The notes beneath the pieces are model-generated. The model was not told where the DNA came from. It saw nothing but the letters and a program-made list of their open reading frames with translations, and searched no databases. Shown piece after piece: positions 40,025 through 46,336 of a DNA stretch of 46,336 bases (positions within the stretch are counted from its first letter, which is position 1; the number at the start of each line of letters is the position of its first letter). The stretch lies in contig JAITOL010000147.1 in assembly GCA_031289955.1 (NCBI GenBank), positions 1-46,336 on the forward strand, given 5' to 3'. The position numbers and the translations under genes were made by a program. Source of the stretch: Synergistaceae bacterium. GTDB taxonomy: Bacteria; Synergistota; Synergistia; Synergistales; Synergistaceae.

Positions 40025-43000
40025 TTATCCCCCGGTCGGCAGGTACTTGCGGAGTTTCTCCAGCACCACGTCGAGATCGAGCGGTTTGCCAACATGGTCG
40101 TCCATACCGGCCGCGAGGCATTTTTCTATATCCTCGCGGAATACGTTGGCAGTCATGGCTATGATGGGGATGGTCTTCGACCTTGGGACATCGAGCGCCC
40201 TTATGCGGCGCGTCGCTTCCAGCCCATCCATCACGGGCATCTGCAAATCCATAAAAATCATGTCGTAGCGTTCCGGGCGTTCCGTAAAGAGCCGCAGGGT
40301 CTCCGCGCCATTGTCCGCGCAGTCTATCTCCAGTTTCGTCGGCTCCAGAAGATCGATCACTATCTCCCGGTTGATTTCCACATCCTCCGCCATAAGCACA
40401 TGACAGCCCTCGAATACATCCATCACTCCCGAAGGGTTTTCAGACACGCGCAAATTGCCGCCTCCGAGGCATTCGTTTATGCAATCCGCAATGTCGGACG
40501 GGAACAGCGGTTTCGGCAGGAACCTATTCACTCCCGCCGCTCTCGCGTCGTCGGCGATCACGCTCCACTCAGCGGAGGAAATCATCGTGACGACCGAGTC
40601 GCTATTGCACCGCTCCTTGATCTTTCTGGAAAGATCGATGCCGTTCATGCCAGGCATCTTCCAATCTATAAAAAAGATGTCGTAACATTCGCCCTGGTCG
40701 AGCCTCGCGGCGGCTTCGTCTCCGCTGGAAACCGCGTCGCACTCGACGCCGAACCCGCGCGCCGTCTCCTTGAAAAATTCCAGAATCTCCGGATCGTCAT
40801 CCACAGCCAGCAAGCGGATATTCTCCCAGTTCACGCCAGGGGCGAGCAGGCTGGGGCGATCCGCCTTGCCCCGGGCGACCTGTATCGTGAAGAAGAACGA
40901 AGAGCCATGCCCGAGCTCCGATTCGATCCATATATTGCCGCCCATCAGCTCTACAATTCGTTTCGATATGGCCAGCCCGAGCCCTGTCCCGCCGAAATTG
41001 CGGGATGTGCTGCTGTCCGCCTGCTGAAAGGAGTTAAAAAGCCGCGACTGCTGTTCCTCGCTTATGCCTATCCCGGTGTCGGACACTTTGAACTGGATCG
41101 TGCAGAGCCCGTCCGTTTCACCGGCAAAGTGCGTATCGAGCCAGATGGCGCCGTCCTCCGGGGTGAATTTTACCGCGTTTGAAAGCAGGTTCGTGATGAC
41201 CTGCGCCAATCTCTGGTCGTCCCCAATGAGACGCCCCGGAATATCCTTGTCGAGCGCCACATGTAAATTCTGACGCTTTTGATCGACGCGGAAGTTGATG
41301 ACGTCGACGACCTTCCGGAGCATTTTTTCAAATCCGAAGTCCTCGAAGGAAAGCTCCAGTTTGTTCGCCTCGATCTTCGACATGTCCAATATGTCGTTGA
41401 TGACGCCCAACAGATGGGTGGAGGCGTCCCCTATCTTCCCGAACGCGTAGTCCTTTCTTTCCGCATCCGCCGCCGATTTTCCGATGGACGTCATGCCGAT
41501 GATCGCGTTCATCGGCGTGCGCATCTCATGGCTCATGTGGGAAAGAAAATCGCTCTTCGCGCGGCTCGACTCCTCGGCCTGCTCCTTGGCGGACGTCAGC
41601 ATTTCGTTCAGCCTGTTCAGGTTGTCGTTCTTCTCTTCCAGCTCGTGCGCGTAATTCTGCAATTCCTTGATAAGGTCATTGATCTTTTCAATCATAACCT
41701 TGAACGCCCGCGACAAAACGCCGATTTCGTCGTTGCCCCGGAGGGTCGGCACTTCGGCGTCAAAATTCCCCTCGCCGAGGATTTTGGCGGTATTGGCAAG
41801 CATAAGTATCGGTCTTGTAACGTTAGTCGCTATGAGATAAAGCAGGAAGGCGATCACGCATATTGAAATTATGGACACCCCTACGACATAACTCTGGATG
41901 CCGTTGGCGTTCTTTAGCACCTCGGTCATCGGAATGCTGACCGCGACCGACCATGGGTTTGTGACCTCGCTGAACTGAATCGGGATATATACCGTATAAA
42001 AATCCTCGCCGCGCGCGACATACATTTCGCCGTTTTTGATGGCTGTCTTGGCGGCCGCTGCGTAACGCGAGAGGTCTTCATCCGCTATTAATATCTCGGC
42101 CGCCACGCCCGGCGATATAAGCGACAGATCCAGCTCGGTTTTGCCGGGATCGTCCGCGTATTCATTCAAATTTTGGACAAACTTTAAAAGATTTTTGTAC
42201 GCTCCGATCAACGCCTCATCCTCGAGATCCTCGACGGGATTGTCGTCCAGGTATTTTTGCGCATATTGCATGGCCTCTTTTATTTTGGAGGAATCCGACG
42301 TCAGCATGTCGTACGCCAATATCTCCGTTAAATCTTTCCCCAGGTTCTGTCTCAGAGGATGCGCCACAACGACGCCGGAATTTGAAAGAATCTCCGTATA
42401 TCCGCCCTGCTTGTGGGCGTTCTCCTGAGAGACCATCTCCTGAAGTTTATCGAGGACGATGTCGGAGGCGATGATGCCGATGAATTTATCATCATGAATG
42501 ATAGGAAAGACAAAGCTCGCCAGCATGACGTCGTTACCCTGCACCTGATACGGATACGGATCCGTGATATATTCGCGCTTCGTCTCCCTCGGGACGACGT
42601 ACCAGTCGGCGATATCGATGTCATACAGCGGCTCGACGTCGATATTGCCGCCGAGCTTGTTCCAATAGGGCGAATATCTGCCCGTCTCGTCATACGCCGG
42701 CTTCTGACCGGCATAGAACGCATCCTTCCCATCGAGGGCGTCGGGATCGTAGGCTATACAAAAAGCCGTTATATACTCCTTCTGCGCCAGCGCGTTCCGC
42801 AGGATGTCGTTCATCGTATCGCGATCCGTGAGATTATGATTCTTCAACGTTTCGAATACGGACGCGAGCGTCTCCGACGACACACGAGCACCCTGAAGCT
42901 CGGCTTTTATCGCGTTTTTATACTTCTCTGCCGTCTCCTCAGCCATGCTGAAGGCGTCATGTTTAGCCATTTCAACGCTTCTGTTCGAGACGATCCATGT

Positions 43001-43078
43001 AACCGCCAGAAACGACACCACGACGACGGCGGTAACCAAAAAGAATATTTTTGTTTTCAGATTCAGGTTTTTAAACAT
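40025..43078 (-). CDS. Hybrid sensor histidine kinase with periplasmic dCache-like sensor and two receiver domains
   Basis: A 1,017-residue membrane protein. Residues 10-30 and about 405-425 are membrane segments bounding a large extracytoplasmic part resembling a dCache ligand-binding domain (WYVVPRETKREYITDPYPYQ near 155; IGIIASDIVLDKLQEM near 195). A HAMP linker (about 428-480), a coiled coil, the HisKA domain with phospho-acceptor His517 in SHMSHEMRTPMNAIIG, and a complete ATPase (DTGIGI, NFGGTGLGLAISK) follow. Two receivers end the chain: phospho-acceptor Asp805 (FFIDWKMPG) and Asp944 (IFMDLQMPV). Such proteins sense small molecules such as amino acids. No partner response regulator with an output domain lies in the window. 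The 3' side is 50-120 bases from the gltS promoter. Confidence 0.92.
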   Translation of the reverse strand: MFKNLNLKTKIFFLVTAVVVVSFLAVTWIVSNRSVEMAKHDAFSMAEETAEKYKNAIKAELQGARVSSETLASVFETLKNHNLTDRDTMNDILRNALAQKEYITAFCIAYDPDALDGKDAFYAGQKPAYDETGRYSPYWNKLGGNIDVEPLYDIDIADWYVVPRETKREYITDPYPYQVQGNDVMLASFVFPIIHDDKFIGIIASDIVLDKLQEMVSQENAHKQGGYTEILSNSGVVVAHPLRQNLGKDLTEILAYDMLTSDSSKIKEAMQYAQKYLDDNPVEDLEDEALIGAYKNLLKFVQNLNEYADDPGKTELDLSLISPGVAAEILIADEDLSRYAAAAKTAIKNGEMYVARGEDFYTVYIPIQFSEVTNPWSVAVSIPMTEVLKNANGIQSYVVGVSIISICVIAFLLYLIATNVTRPILMLANTAKILGEGNFDAEVPTLRGNDEIGVLSRAFKVMIEKINDLIKELQNYAHELEEKNDNLNRLNEMLTSAKEQAEESSRAKSDFLSHMSHEMRTPMNAIIGMTSIGKSAADAERKDYAFGKIGDASTHLLGVINDILDMSKIEANKLELSFEDFGFEKMLRKVVDVINFRVDQKRQNLHVALDKDIPGRLIGDDQRLAQVITNLLSNAVKFTPEDGAIWLDTHFAGETDGLCTIQFKVSDTGIGISEEQQSRLFNSFQQADSSTSRNFGGTGLGLAISKRIVELMGGNIWIESELGHGSSFFFTIQVARGKADRPSLLAPGVNWENIRLLAVDDDPEILEFFKETARGFGVECDAVSSGDEAAARLDQGECYDIFFIDWKMPGMNGIDLSRKIKERCNSDSVVTMISSAEWSVIADDARAAGVNRFLPKPLFPSDIADCINECLGGGNLRVSENPSGVMDVFEGCHVLMAEDVEINREIVIDLLEPTKLEIDCADNGAETLRLFTERPERYDMIFMDLQMPVMDGLEATRRIRALDVPRSKTIPIIAMTANVFREDIEKCLAAGMDDHVGKPLDLDVVLEKLRKYLPTGG

Positions 43079-43111
43079 AAGCCCATCCCTCAGTATAACC
43101 CAATAATTTTA

Positions 43112-43561
43112 TCATACATCGAAATTAGTACGCTGATTATATACTATTCTACGAAACAAAGCATATCCCACGGCAAATCCTGTTATATTTAAAATAATGT
43201 CGTCTATATCAAATACGCCTTTTTTAGAAATTAATTGCAATGTTTCAGCGACGAGCAATCCCGCGCAAAATATGATTATGGATTTTTTTAAACTGCCGAA
43301 AAACGCTGTCATCGCGATACCATACGGCACAAATAAGCCGATATTTCCGAACAGATTTGTAATAAACTGATAAGTGGATACATCCTCGCTGCTTATAAAA
43401 TAATAAATTGTTGAAAACGGCGCAAAATTATACCTGTAATCCTCGTGAGTTGTCCTGCCAAATCCCCAAAACATCCAATACAGCAGCAGGCCTGTATAAA
43501 CTAAAATCATGACGCCGACAAATCGCTTCATCTTTTCTATTCGCGTACTGTACCCCTCCAT
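43112..43561 (-). CDS. VanZ-like membrane protein
   Basis: A 149-residue protein with about four hydrophobic segments. The VanZ pattern is visible: YNFAPFSTIYYF near residue 45 (family: N..Pf..i), FGNIGLFVPYGIAMTAFF near 70 (family: NvllFvPlG), LVAETLQLISKKGVFDIDDIILNITGFAVGY near 105-135 in two adjacent parts (family: E.lQ.....R..diDDvi.NtlG..iGy). VanZ proteins give low-level teicoplanin resistance in some species; the general role is unclear. It starts one base after the DUF3791 gene, last in the four-gene cassette, and 33 bases ahead of the kinase. Confidence 0.85.
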   Translation of the reverse strand: MEGYSTRIEKMKRFVGVMILVYTGLLLYWMFWGFGRTTHEDYRYNFAPFSTIYYFISSEDVSTYQFITNLFGNIGLFVPYGIAMTAFFGSLKKSIIIFCAGLLVAETLQLISKKGVFDIDDIILNITGFAVGYALFRRIVYNQRTNFDV

Positions 43562-43789
43562 TTATATGCGCGTACCCTCGTTTTTGCCCTCGAGATATTC
43601 GTCCAAGTCCGCCATGAGATATTCCGTGCCGTGAACGTGCAGCAGATCATATAAATCGTAGATGTATGCGTCAGCTCCCGTTTGGCGCAAATAGCCGTAG
43701 GCCTGCTTGCCCGACAAGCCTTTTTCAGCCTTGTAGACCTCGACAACAAATGCAAAGTATTCTATGCGTTTCCTCTCGTCAGCAGTCAT
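43562..43789 (-). CDS. DUF3791 family small protein
   Basis: A 75-residue soluble protein matching DUF3791: FAFVVEVYKAEKGLSGKQAY, then YLRQTGADAYIYDLYDLLHV and YLMADLDEYLEG (family: vEeyA..k.isgkea..lf.kyg..dyi...Yd.LHt.g.e.ii.DI..yl). The start ATG is preceded by AGAGGAA about nine bases ahead. It follows immediately (no gap) the 82-residue gene and precedes VanZ. DUF3791 genes are often seen beside DUF3990 genes, but its role, perhaps as an antitoxin-like partner, is inferred. Confidence 0.78.
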   Translation of the reverse strand: MTADERKRIEYFAFVVEVYKAEKGLSGKQAYGYLRQTGADAYIYDLYDLLHVHGTEYLMADLDEYLEGKNEGTRI

Positions 43790-44038
43790 TTATGATTGTT
43801 CCTCTGGGATATTCGTGATTTTGCCCGTCGTAAGCTCTTCTTCCAATATATCGTAGAGAGACGCCGCGCTCAGATGCCAGAGCTTTGTTTCCTCAACTTC
43901 AAGCGCGTTGTACAAAGTCGAATTGTACAGCATTTCAGAAGCGATCCGCCAGTCCACTTTGCGATTTTCCATCAGCAGGCTGATAATACCAGGCGTTATG
44001 ATTGCAATTACAGAATAGACATTTTCCTGTGAAATCAC
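43790..44038 (-). CDS. Small conserved-type protein between DUF3990 and DUF3791 genes
   Basis: An 82-residue, helix-rich, acidic protein with MLYNSTLYNALEVEETKLWH near residues 36-55 and LSAASLYDILEEEL after it. I recall similar small proteins in the same position of DUF3990/DUF3791 cassettes, but cannot name a family with certainty. The GTG start at 44038 shares its last G with the DUF3990 stop (TAGTG), and GGGAGGGAG lies about five bases upstream, so translation is coupled. A short N-terminal hydrophobic patch (VIAIITPGIISLL) may be structural. Confidence 0.7.
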   Translation of the reverse strand: MISQENVYSVIAIITPGIISLLMENRKVDWRIASEMLYNSTLYNALEVEETKLWHLSAASLYDILEEELTTGKITNIPEEQS

Positions 44039-44550
44039 TACTCTCCCTCCCCCAATACAACGCTTTCCTTATGATTGAGCAAGTCAACCGCTTTCTGACT
44101 CGCGAAGCAGTATTGATCGGCAAGTTTGTCGGTTTTCAACGCGGCAATAGCGGCGGATATGTCAAAATCGCCGTTTACGAGCAATTGCAGAGTTGTAAAC
44201 ACATTGTCGTTCGCTACGGGGCCGATTATCAAGTCATATGCTCTGCCTGAATACTGCCGAAGCCTGTTTTCGCGAACGAAAGTAAGCCATTCGAACGTAG
44301 CTTTGCCGAAAGTCAGAACGGACAGTTCTGAAATGTTTGCTTCCAAGTCGAACTCAAATACATTAATTGTAGGCTCTCCGATATTGTCCTGGTTAAGCCT
44401 TTCTGCCCTTTTGCACACATTAAAGGCAAACTTCTTTGCCTGTTTATCGCTCGATGTCAGATAAAAGCCCTCGCCAAAATCAAGTCCCCGGGTTGCCGGA
44501 ACCAGTTTCGGGCGTTCGACTGCCATATTGCTTCCATGATATAACAGCAT
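44038..44550 (-). CDS. DUF3990 protein, predicted ADP-ribosyltransferase fold
   Basis: A 170-residue protein opening with MLLYHGSNMAVERPKLVPAT, then RGLDFGEGFYLTSSDKQAKK near residues 25-44. This YHGS ... GxGFYxT arrangement is that of the ADP-ribosyltransferase superfamily (His/Arg in the first strand, Tyr or Ser in the second), and DUF3990 is placed in that clan. YDLIIGPVANDNVF near 105 is a family block. It may ADP-ribosylate a cellular target or serve as a toxin or phage-defence enzyme; this is inference. The ATG at 44550 has GGAG about six bases upstream. The stop is coupled to the 82-residue gene. Confidence 0.8.
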   Translation of the reverse strand: MLLYHGSNMAVERPKLVPATRGLDFGEGFYLTSSDKQAKKFAFNVCKRAERLNQDNIGEPTINVFEFDLEANISELSVLTFGKATFEWLTFVRENRLRQYSGRAYDLIIGPVANDNVFTTLQLLVNGDFDISAAIAALKTDKLADQYCFASQKAVDLLNHKESVVLGEGE

Positions 44551-44594
44551 ATTTTCTCCTATCCGCGAACGATAACCAGATGTTTAAGCTCCTG

Positions 44595-44830
44595 AGCCGT
44601 CGTTGCGAGGCCGTTTCTTCTTCATGGCCGCAGCAATCCTGTACCAAGTTGCGCGACATAAACCCAAATATCAAAACCAAGACCCAAAAGCCGGATTGCC
44701 ACGTCGTTTCACTCCTCGCAAAGACGGATTAAAGCCGGATTGCCACGTCGAGGAATTCACCCTCCTCGCAAAACGGGGCGCCGGATTGCTGTCGCTTCCG
44801 CAAGGCCGCAACGATATGCGCTGGAAGAGG
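44595..44830. repeat. Cluster of dispersed repeats (CCGGATTGCCACGTCG ... CTCCTCGCAAAGACGG)
   Basis: Four imperfect copies of one sequence stand almost in tandem. Copy B is 44687-44730: AAAGCCGGATTGCCACGTCG followed by ...CTCCTCGCAAAGACGG. Copy C is 44731-44778 with the same opening, and a degenerate third copy opens at 44779 with GCCGGATTGCTGTCG. A reversed copy (CGTTGCGAGGCC...GCAGCAATCC) is at 44599-44643. The core is also at 31890-31948 and 34657-34686. No gene is seen in 44551-44888. Confidence 0.7.
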
Positions 44831-44888
44831 ATCCATTTCCGAAAAGTATATCATTTATAGACTAATCTGCCATGATCTGCGATCACAG

Positions 44889-45026
44889 CTAGCAATGAAA
44901 AATTATTAACGTGACAGAGCCATTATAGGAGCGCAATGCCTCGCTAAGCCGTTGATTTTCTGCCATTAGTACATGGTTTTGAGCCTCCAGTTCGCTGACG
45001 CGCTTTGATAATTTCGCTTCTGTCAT
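44889..45026 (-). CDS. Small coiled-coil ORF (45 residues)
   Basis: An ORF of 45 codons too short for the usual cut-off. GAGGAG lies seven bases before the ATG at 45026. The product, MTEAKLSKRVSELEAQNHVL then MAENQRLSEALRSYNG, has heptad-spaced Leu and Val residues, forming a leucine-zipper-like helix, and ends TLIIFHC. It could be a real small protein or the leftover N-terminus of a longer gene, since similar zippers begin several larger proteins. I cannot name it. It lies upstream of the repeat cluster and 72 bases after argH on the same strand. Confidence 0.4.
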   Translation of the reverse strand: MTEAKLSKRVSELEAQNHVLMAENQRLSEALRSYNGSVTLIIFHC

Positions 45027-45098
45027 CTGGCAGCTCCTCGTCTTGATATTTTCATAAGTATGCGTTTCATCTGGTTTTAGATTTCTCCGCTGCGCGAA

Positions 45099-46336
45099 TC
45101 ACAATGCCTTCATCACTGCCGACAGCCAATTTTTGCCGGTCTCGATCTGTCTTTTTACCTCCGAGGGGGCGGTTCCTCCGAATGACGTGCGGGCGTTTAC
45201 ACAGCCCCGCATCGAGAGATCCGGCAGGGAGAGGGAGTTGAAGCGTTCGTCTATCGAAACTAGCTCCTCGCGGCTTAAATCCGTGAAATCGCGGGAGTCG
45301 CGCTCGCAGAGCTTGACCATTTTTCCCACTATCTCGTGCGACTCCCTGAATGGGATGCCCTGCCTTACGAGGCTGTCGGCCATGTCCGTGGCGCTTAAAA
45401 ATCCGTTTGCCATGTGTTTGTTGATCTCATCCAGCCTGAACTCCGTCTTATCGATCATGGCGGCCAGAATCAAGAGGGATGCCTTCCATGTGTCCATGGC
45501 GTCGAACATCGGCTCCTTGTCCTCCTGAAAGTCCTTGTTGAACGACAGGGGCGTGCCCTTCATAACTGTGAGCAGTCCCATCAGATCCCCATACACCCTG
45601 CCTACCTTTCCGCGAAGCAATTCGGCGATGTCCGGGTTTTTCTTCTGCGGCATCATGCTGCTGCCGGTGCAGAAGCTGTCGTCTATGGATATGTACCGGA
45701 ACTCCGACGAGTTCCAGTAAACGAACTCCTCCGCGAAACGCGAAATGTGCATCATCGATATGGAGGCGTCGGACAGAAATTCGATGATGTAGTCACGGTC
45801 GCTGACCGCGTCCATCGCGTTTTCGGCGGGAACGTCGAAACCCAGAAGCTCCGAGGTTCTGTGCCTGTTTATGTTGAATGTCGTCCCTCCGAGAGCGCCG
45901 GCCCCAAGCGGGTTCTGATTCGCGCGCCCGCGCGTATCGATCAGGCGCTCGACATCCCTGCGGAACATCTGGAAGTAGGCCATGAGATGAAATCCTATTG
46001 TCACGGGCTGCGCGTGCTGCATGTGGGTGAATCCCACGAGCAGCTCCTCCGCGTTTTTCCCCGCTTTTTCGAGGATGACTTTTTGCAGTTCTATCAGGGC
46101 CTCCAGAATCGCGCCGGTTTCCCTCATGAAATAAAGCCTCACATCGACCTGAGCCTGATCGTTGCGGCTGCGCGCCGTGTGAAGTTTCTTGCCGACTGCT
46201 CCTATCCGCGATATCAGAGTCTCCTCGACGGCCATGTGTATGTCCTCCTGCCTCACGGTAAAGGTCAGACTGCCGTTTGAGATGTCGCGCCTTATGCCCT
46301 CGAGCCCCGTCACGATGGCGTCCTTTTCATCCCCCG
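45099..46336 (-). CDS. argH: Argininosuccinate lyase (partial, N-terminus outside window)
   Basis: The last 412 or so codons of ArgH; the frame is open through the right edge (GDEKDAIVTGLEGIRRDI), so about 50-65 N-terminal residues are missing. It cleaves argininosuccinate to arginine and fumarate, or in reverse. Fumarase/aspartase-superfamily motifs are clear: EDIHMAVEETLISRIGAVGK, LHTARSRNDQAQVDVRLYF, the catalytic-histidine region in GFTHMQHAQPVTIGFHLMAY, and the signature loop GSSMMPQKKNPDIAELLRGK. The C-terminus ends normally (TGKNWLSAVMKAL). A neighbouring argG is not visible here. In an amino-acid-using organism it may serve arginine synthesis. Confidence 0.95.
   Translation of the reverse strand, partial: GDEKDAIVTGLEGIRRDISNGSLTFTVRQEDIHMAVEETLISRIGAVGKKLHTARSRNDQAQVDVRLYFMRETGAILEALIELQKVILEKAGKNAEELLVGFTHMQHAQPVTIGFHLMAYFQMFRRDVERLIDTRGRANQNPLGAGALGGTTFNINRHRTSELLGFDVPAENAMDAVSDRDYIIEFLSDASISMMHISRFAEEFVYWNSSEFRYISIDDSFCTGSSMMPQKKNPDIAELLRGKVGRVYGDLMGLLTVMKGTPLSFNKDFQEDKEPMFDAMDTWKASLLILAAMIDKTEFRLDEINKHMANGFLSATDMADSLVRQGIPFRESHEIVGKMVKLCERDSRDFTDLSREELVSIDERFNSLSLPDLSMRGCVNARTSFGGTAPSEVKRQIETGKNWLSAVMKAL

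Noticed and set aside
44595-44830. Repeat cluster as a CRISPR array
   Set aside because: Repeats are imperfect, in both orientations, nearly adjacent and without uniform spacers, and no cas gene is near.

Overview
The window is a GC-rich bacterial chromosome segment with several AT-rich islets. No rRNA or single-copy marker is present, so the lineage is inferred. A FliS/FlgN flagellar pair, two TAXI-type TRAP solute receptors, a fused TRAP permease, a GltS carrier, NhaC, an amino-acid permease, a threonine deaminase and a chromate-transporter pair would suit an anaerobic, amino-acid-fermenting, diderm-like bacterium. The Synergistota are my best guess, with moderate confidence. No phage, integrase or complete transposon is visible.

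Layout. 1-2.4 kb: a truncated ABC sugar-type binding protein, an orphan 3' end of a group II intron, and nhaC. 2.6-4.9 kb (+): tRNA-Pro(GGG) with its own promoter, then a sigma-28-type promoter driving fliS, flgN and an exported M48 metallopeptidase. 5.0-10.2 kb (-): amino-acid permease, old-yellow-enzyme-type reductase, split chromate transporter and a DUF4145 protein. 10.3-12.2 kb (+): a MATE exporter coupled to a DUF1850 protein. 12.2-20.5 kb: nitrogen assimilation, with gltBD diverging from an ammonium channel that carries a fused P-II domain. Ammonium entry, its sensing and glutamate formation thus sit around one control region. 20.6-22.0 kb: an AT-rich restriction-modification pair (BglII/BstYI-like nuclease and MT-A70 methylase). 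22.0-29.2 kb (-): a membrane protein, threonine deaminase, and an apparent operon of HPr-Enzyme I fusion, fused TRAP permease and TAXI receptor. 29.4-31.8 kb (+): small exported protein, serine acetyltransferase and a decayed ABC-F gene. 32.0-34.4 kb (-): AT-rich DUF3800 gene with a hairpin leader, and an acidic membrane protein. 34.7-39.9 kb (-): a nitrate/sulfonate/taurine-type ABC importer, then a TAXI receptor coupled to GltS. 40.0-45.0 kb (-): a large hybrid histidine kinase, VanZ-like protein, a DUF3791 / 82-residue / DUF3990 cassette, a cluster of dispersed repeats and a 45-residue coiled-coil ORF. 45.1 kb to the end (-): argH, running off the window.

Most interesting: the Amt-P-II fusion, which has lost the uridylylatable tyrosine and two ligand-contact residues; the HPr-EI fusion placed in a TAXI-TRAP operon; the DUF3990/DUF3791 cassette (possible ADP-ribosyltransferase toxin-antitoxin module); the GltS-TAXI pairing; the restriction-modification islet; and the ABC-F gene from which one ATPase domain appears to have been cut out. 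All functional statements rest on reading motifs by eye; no database search was run.
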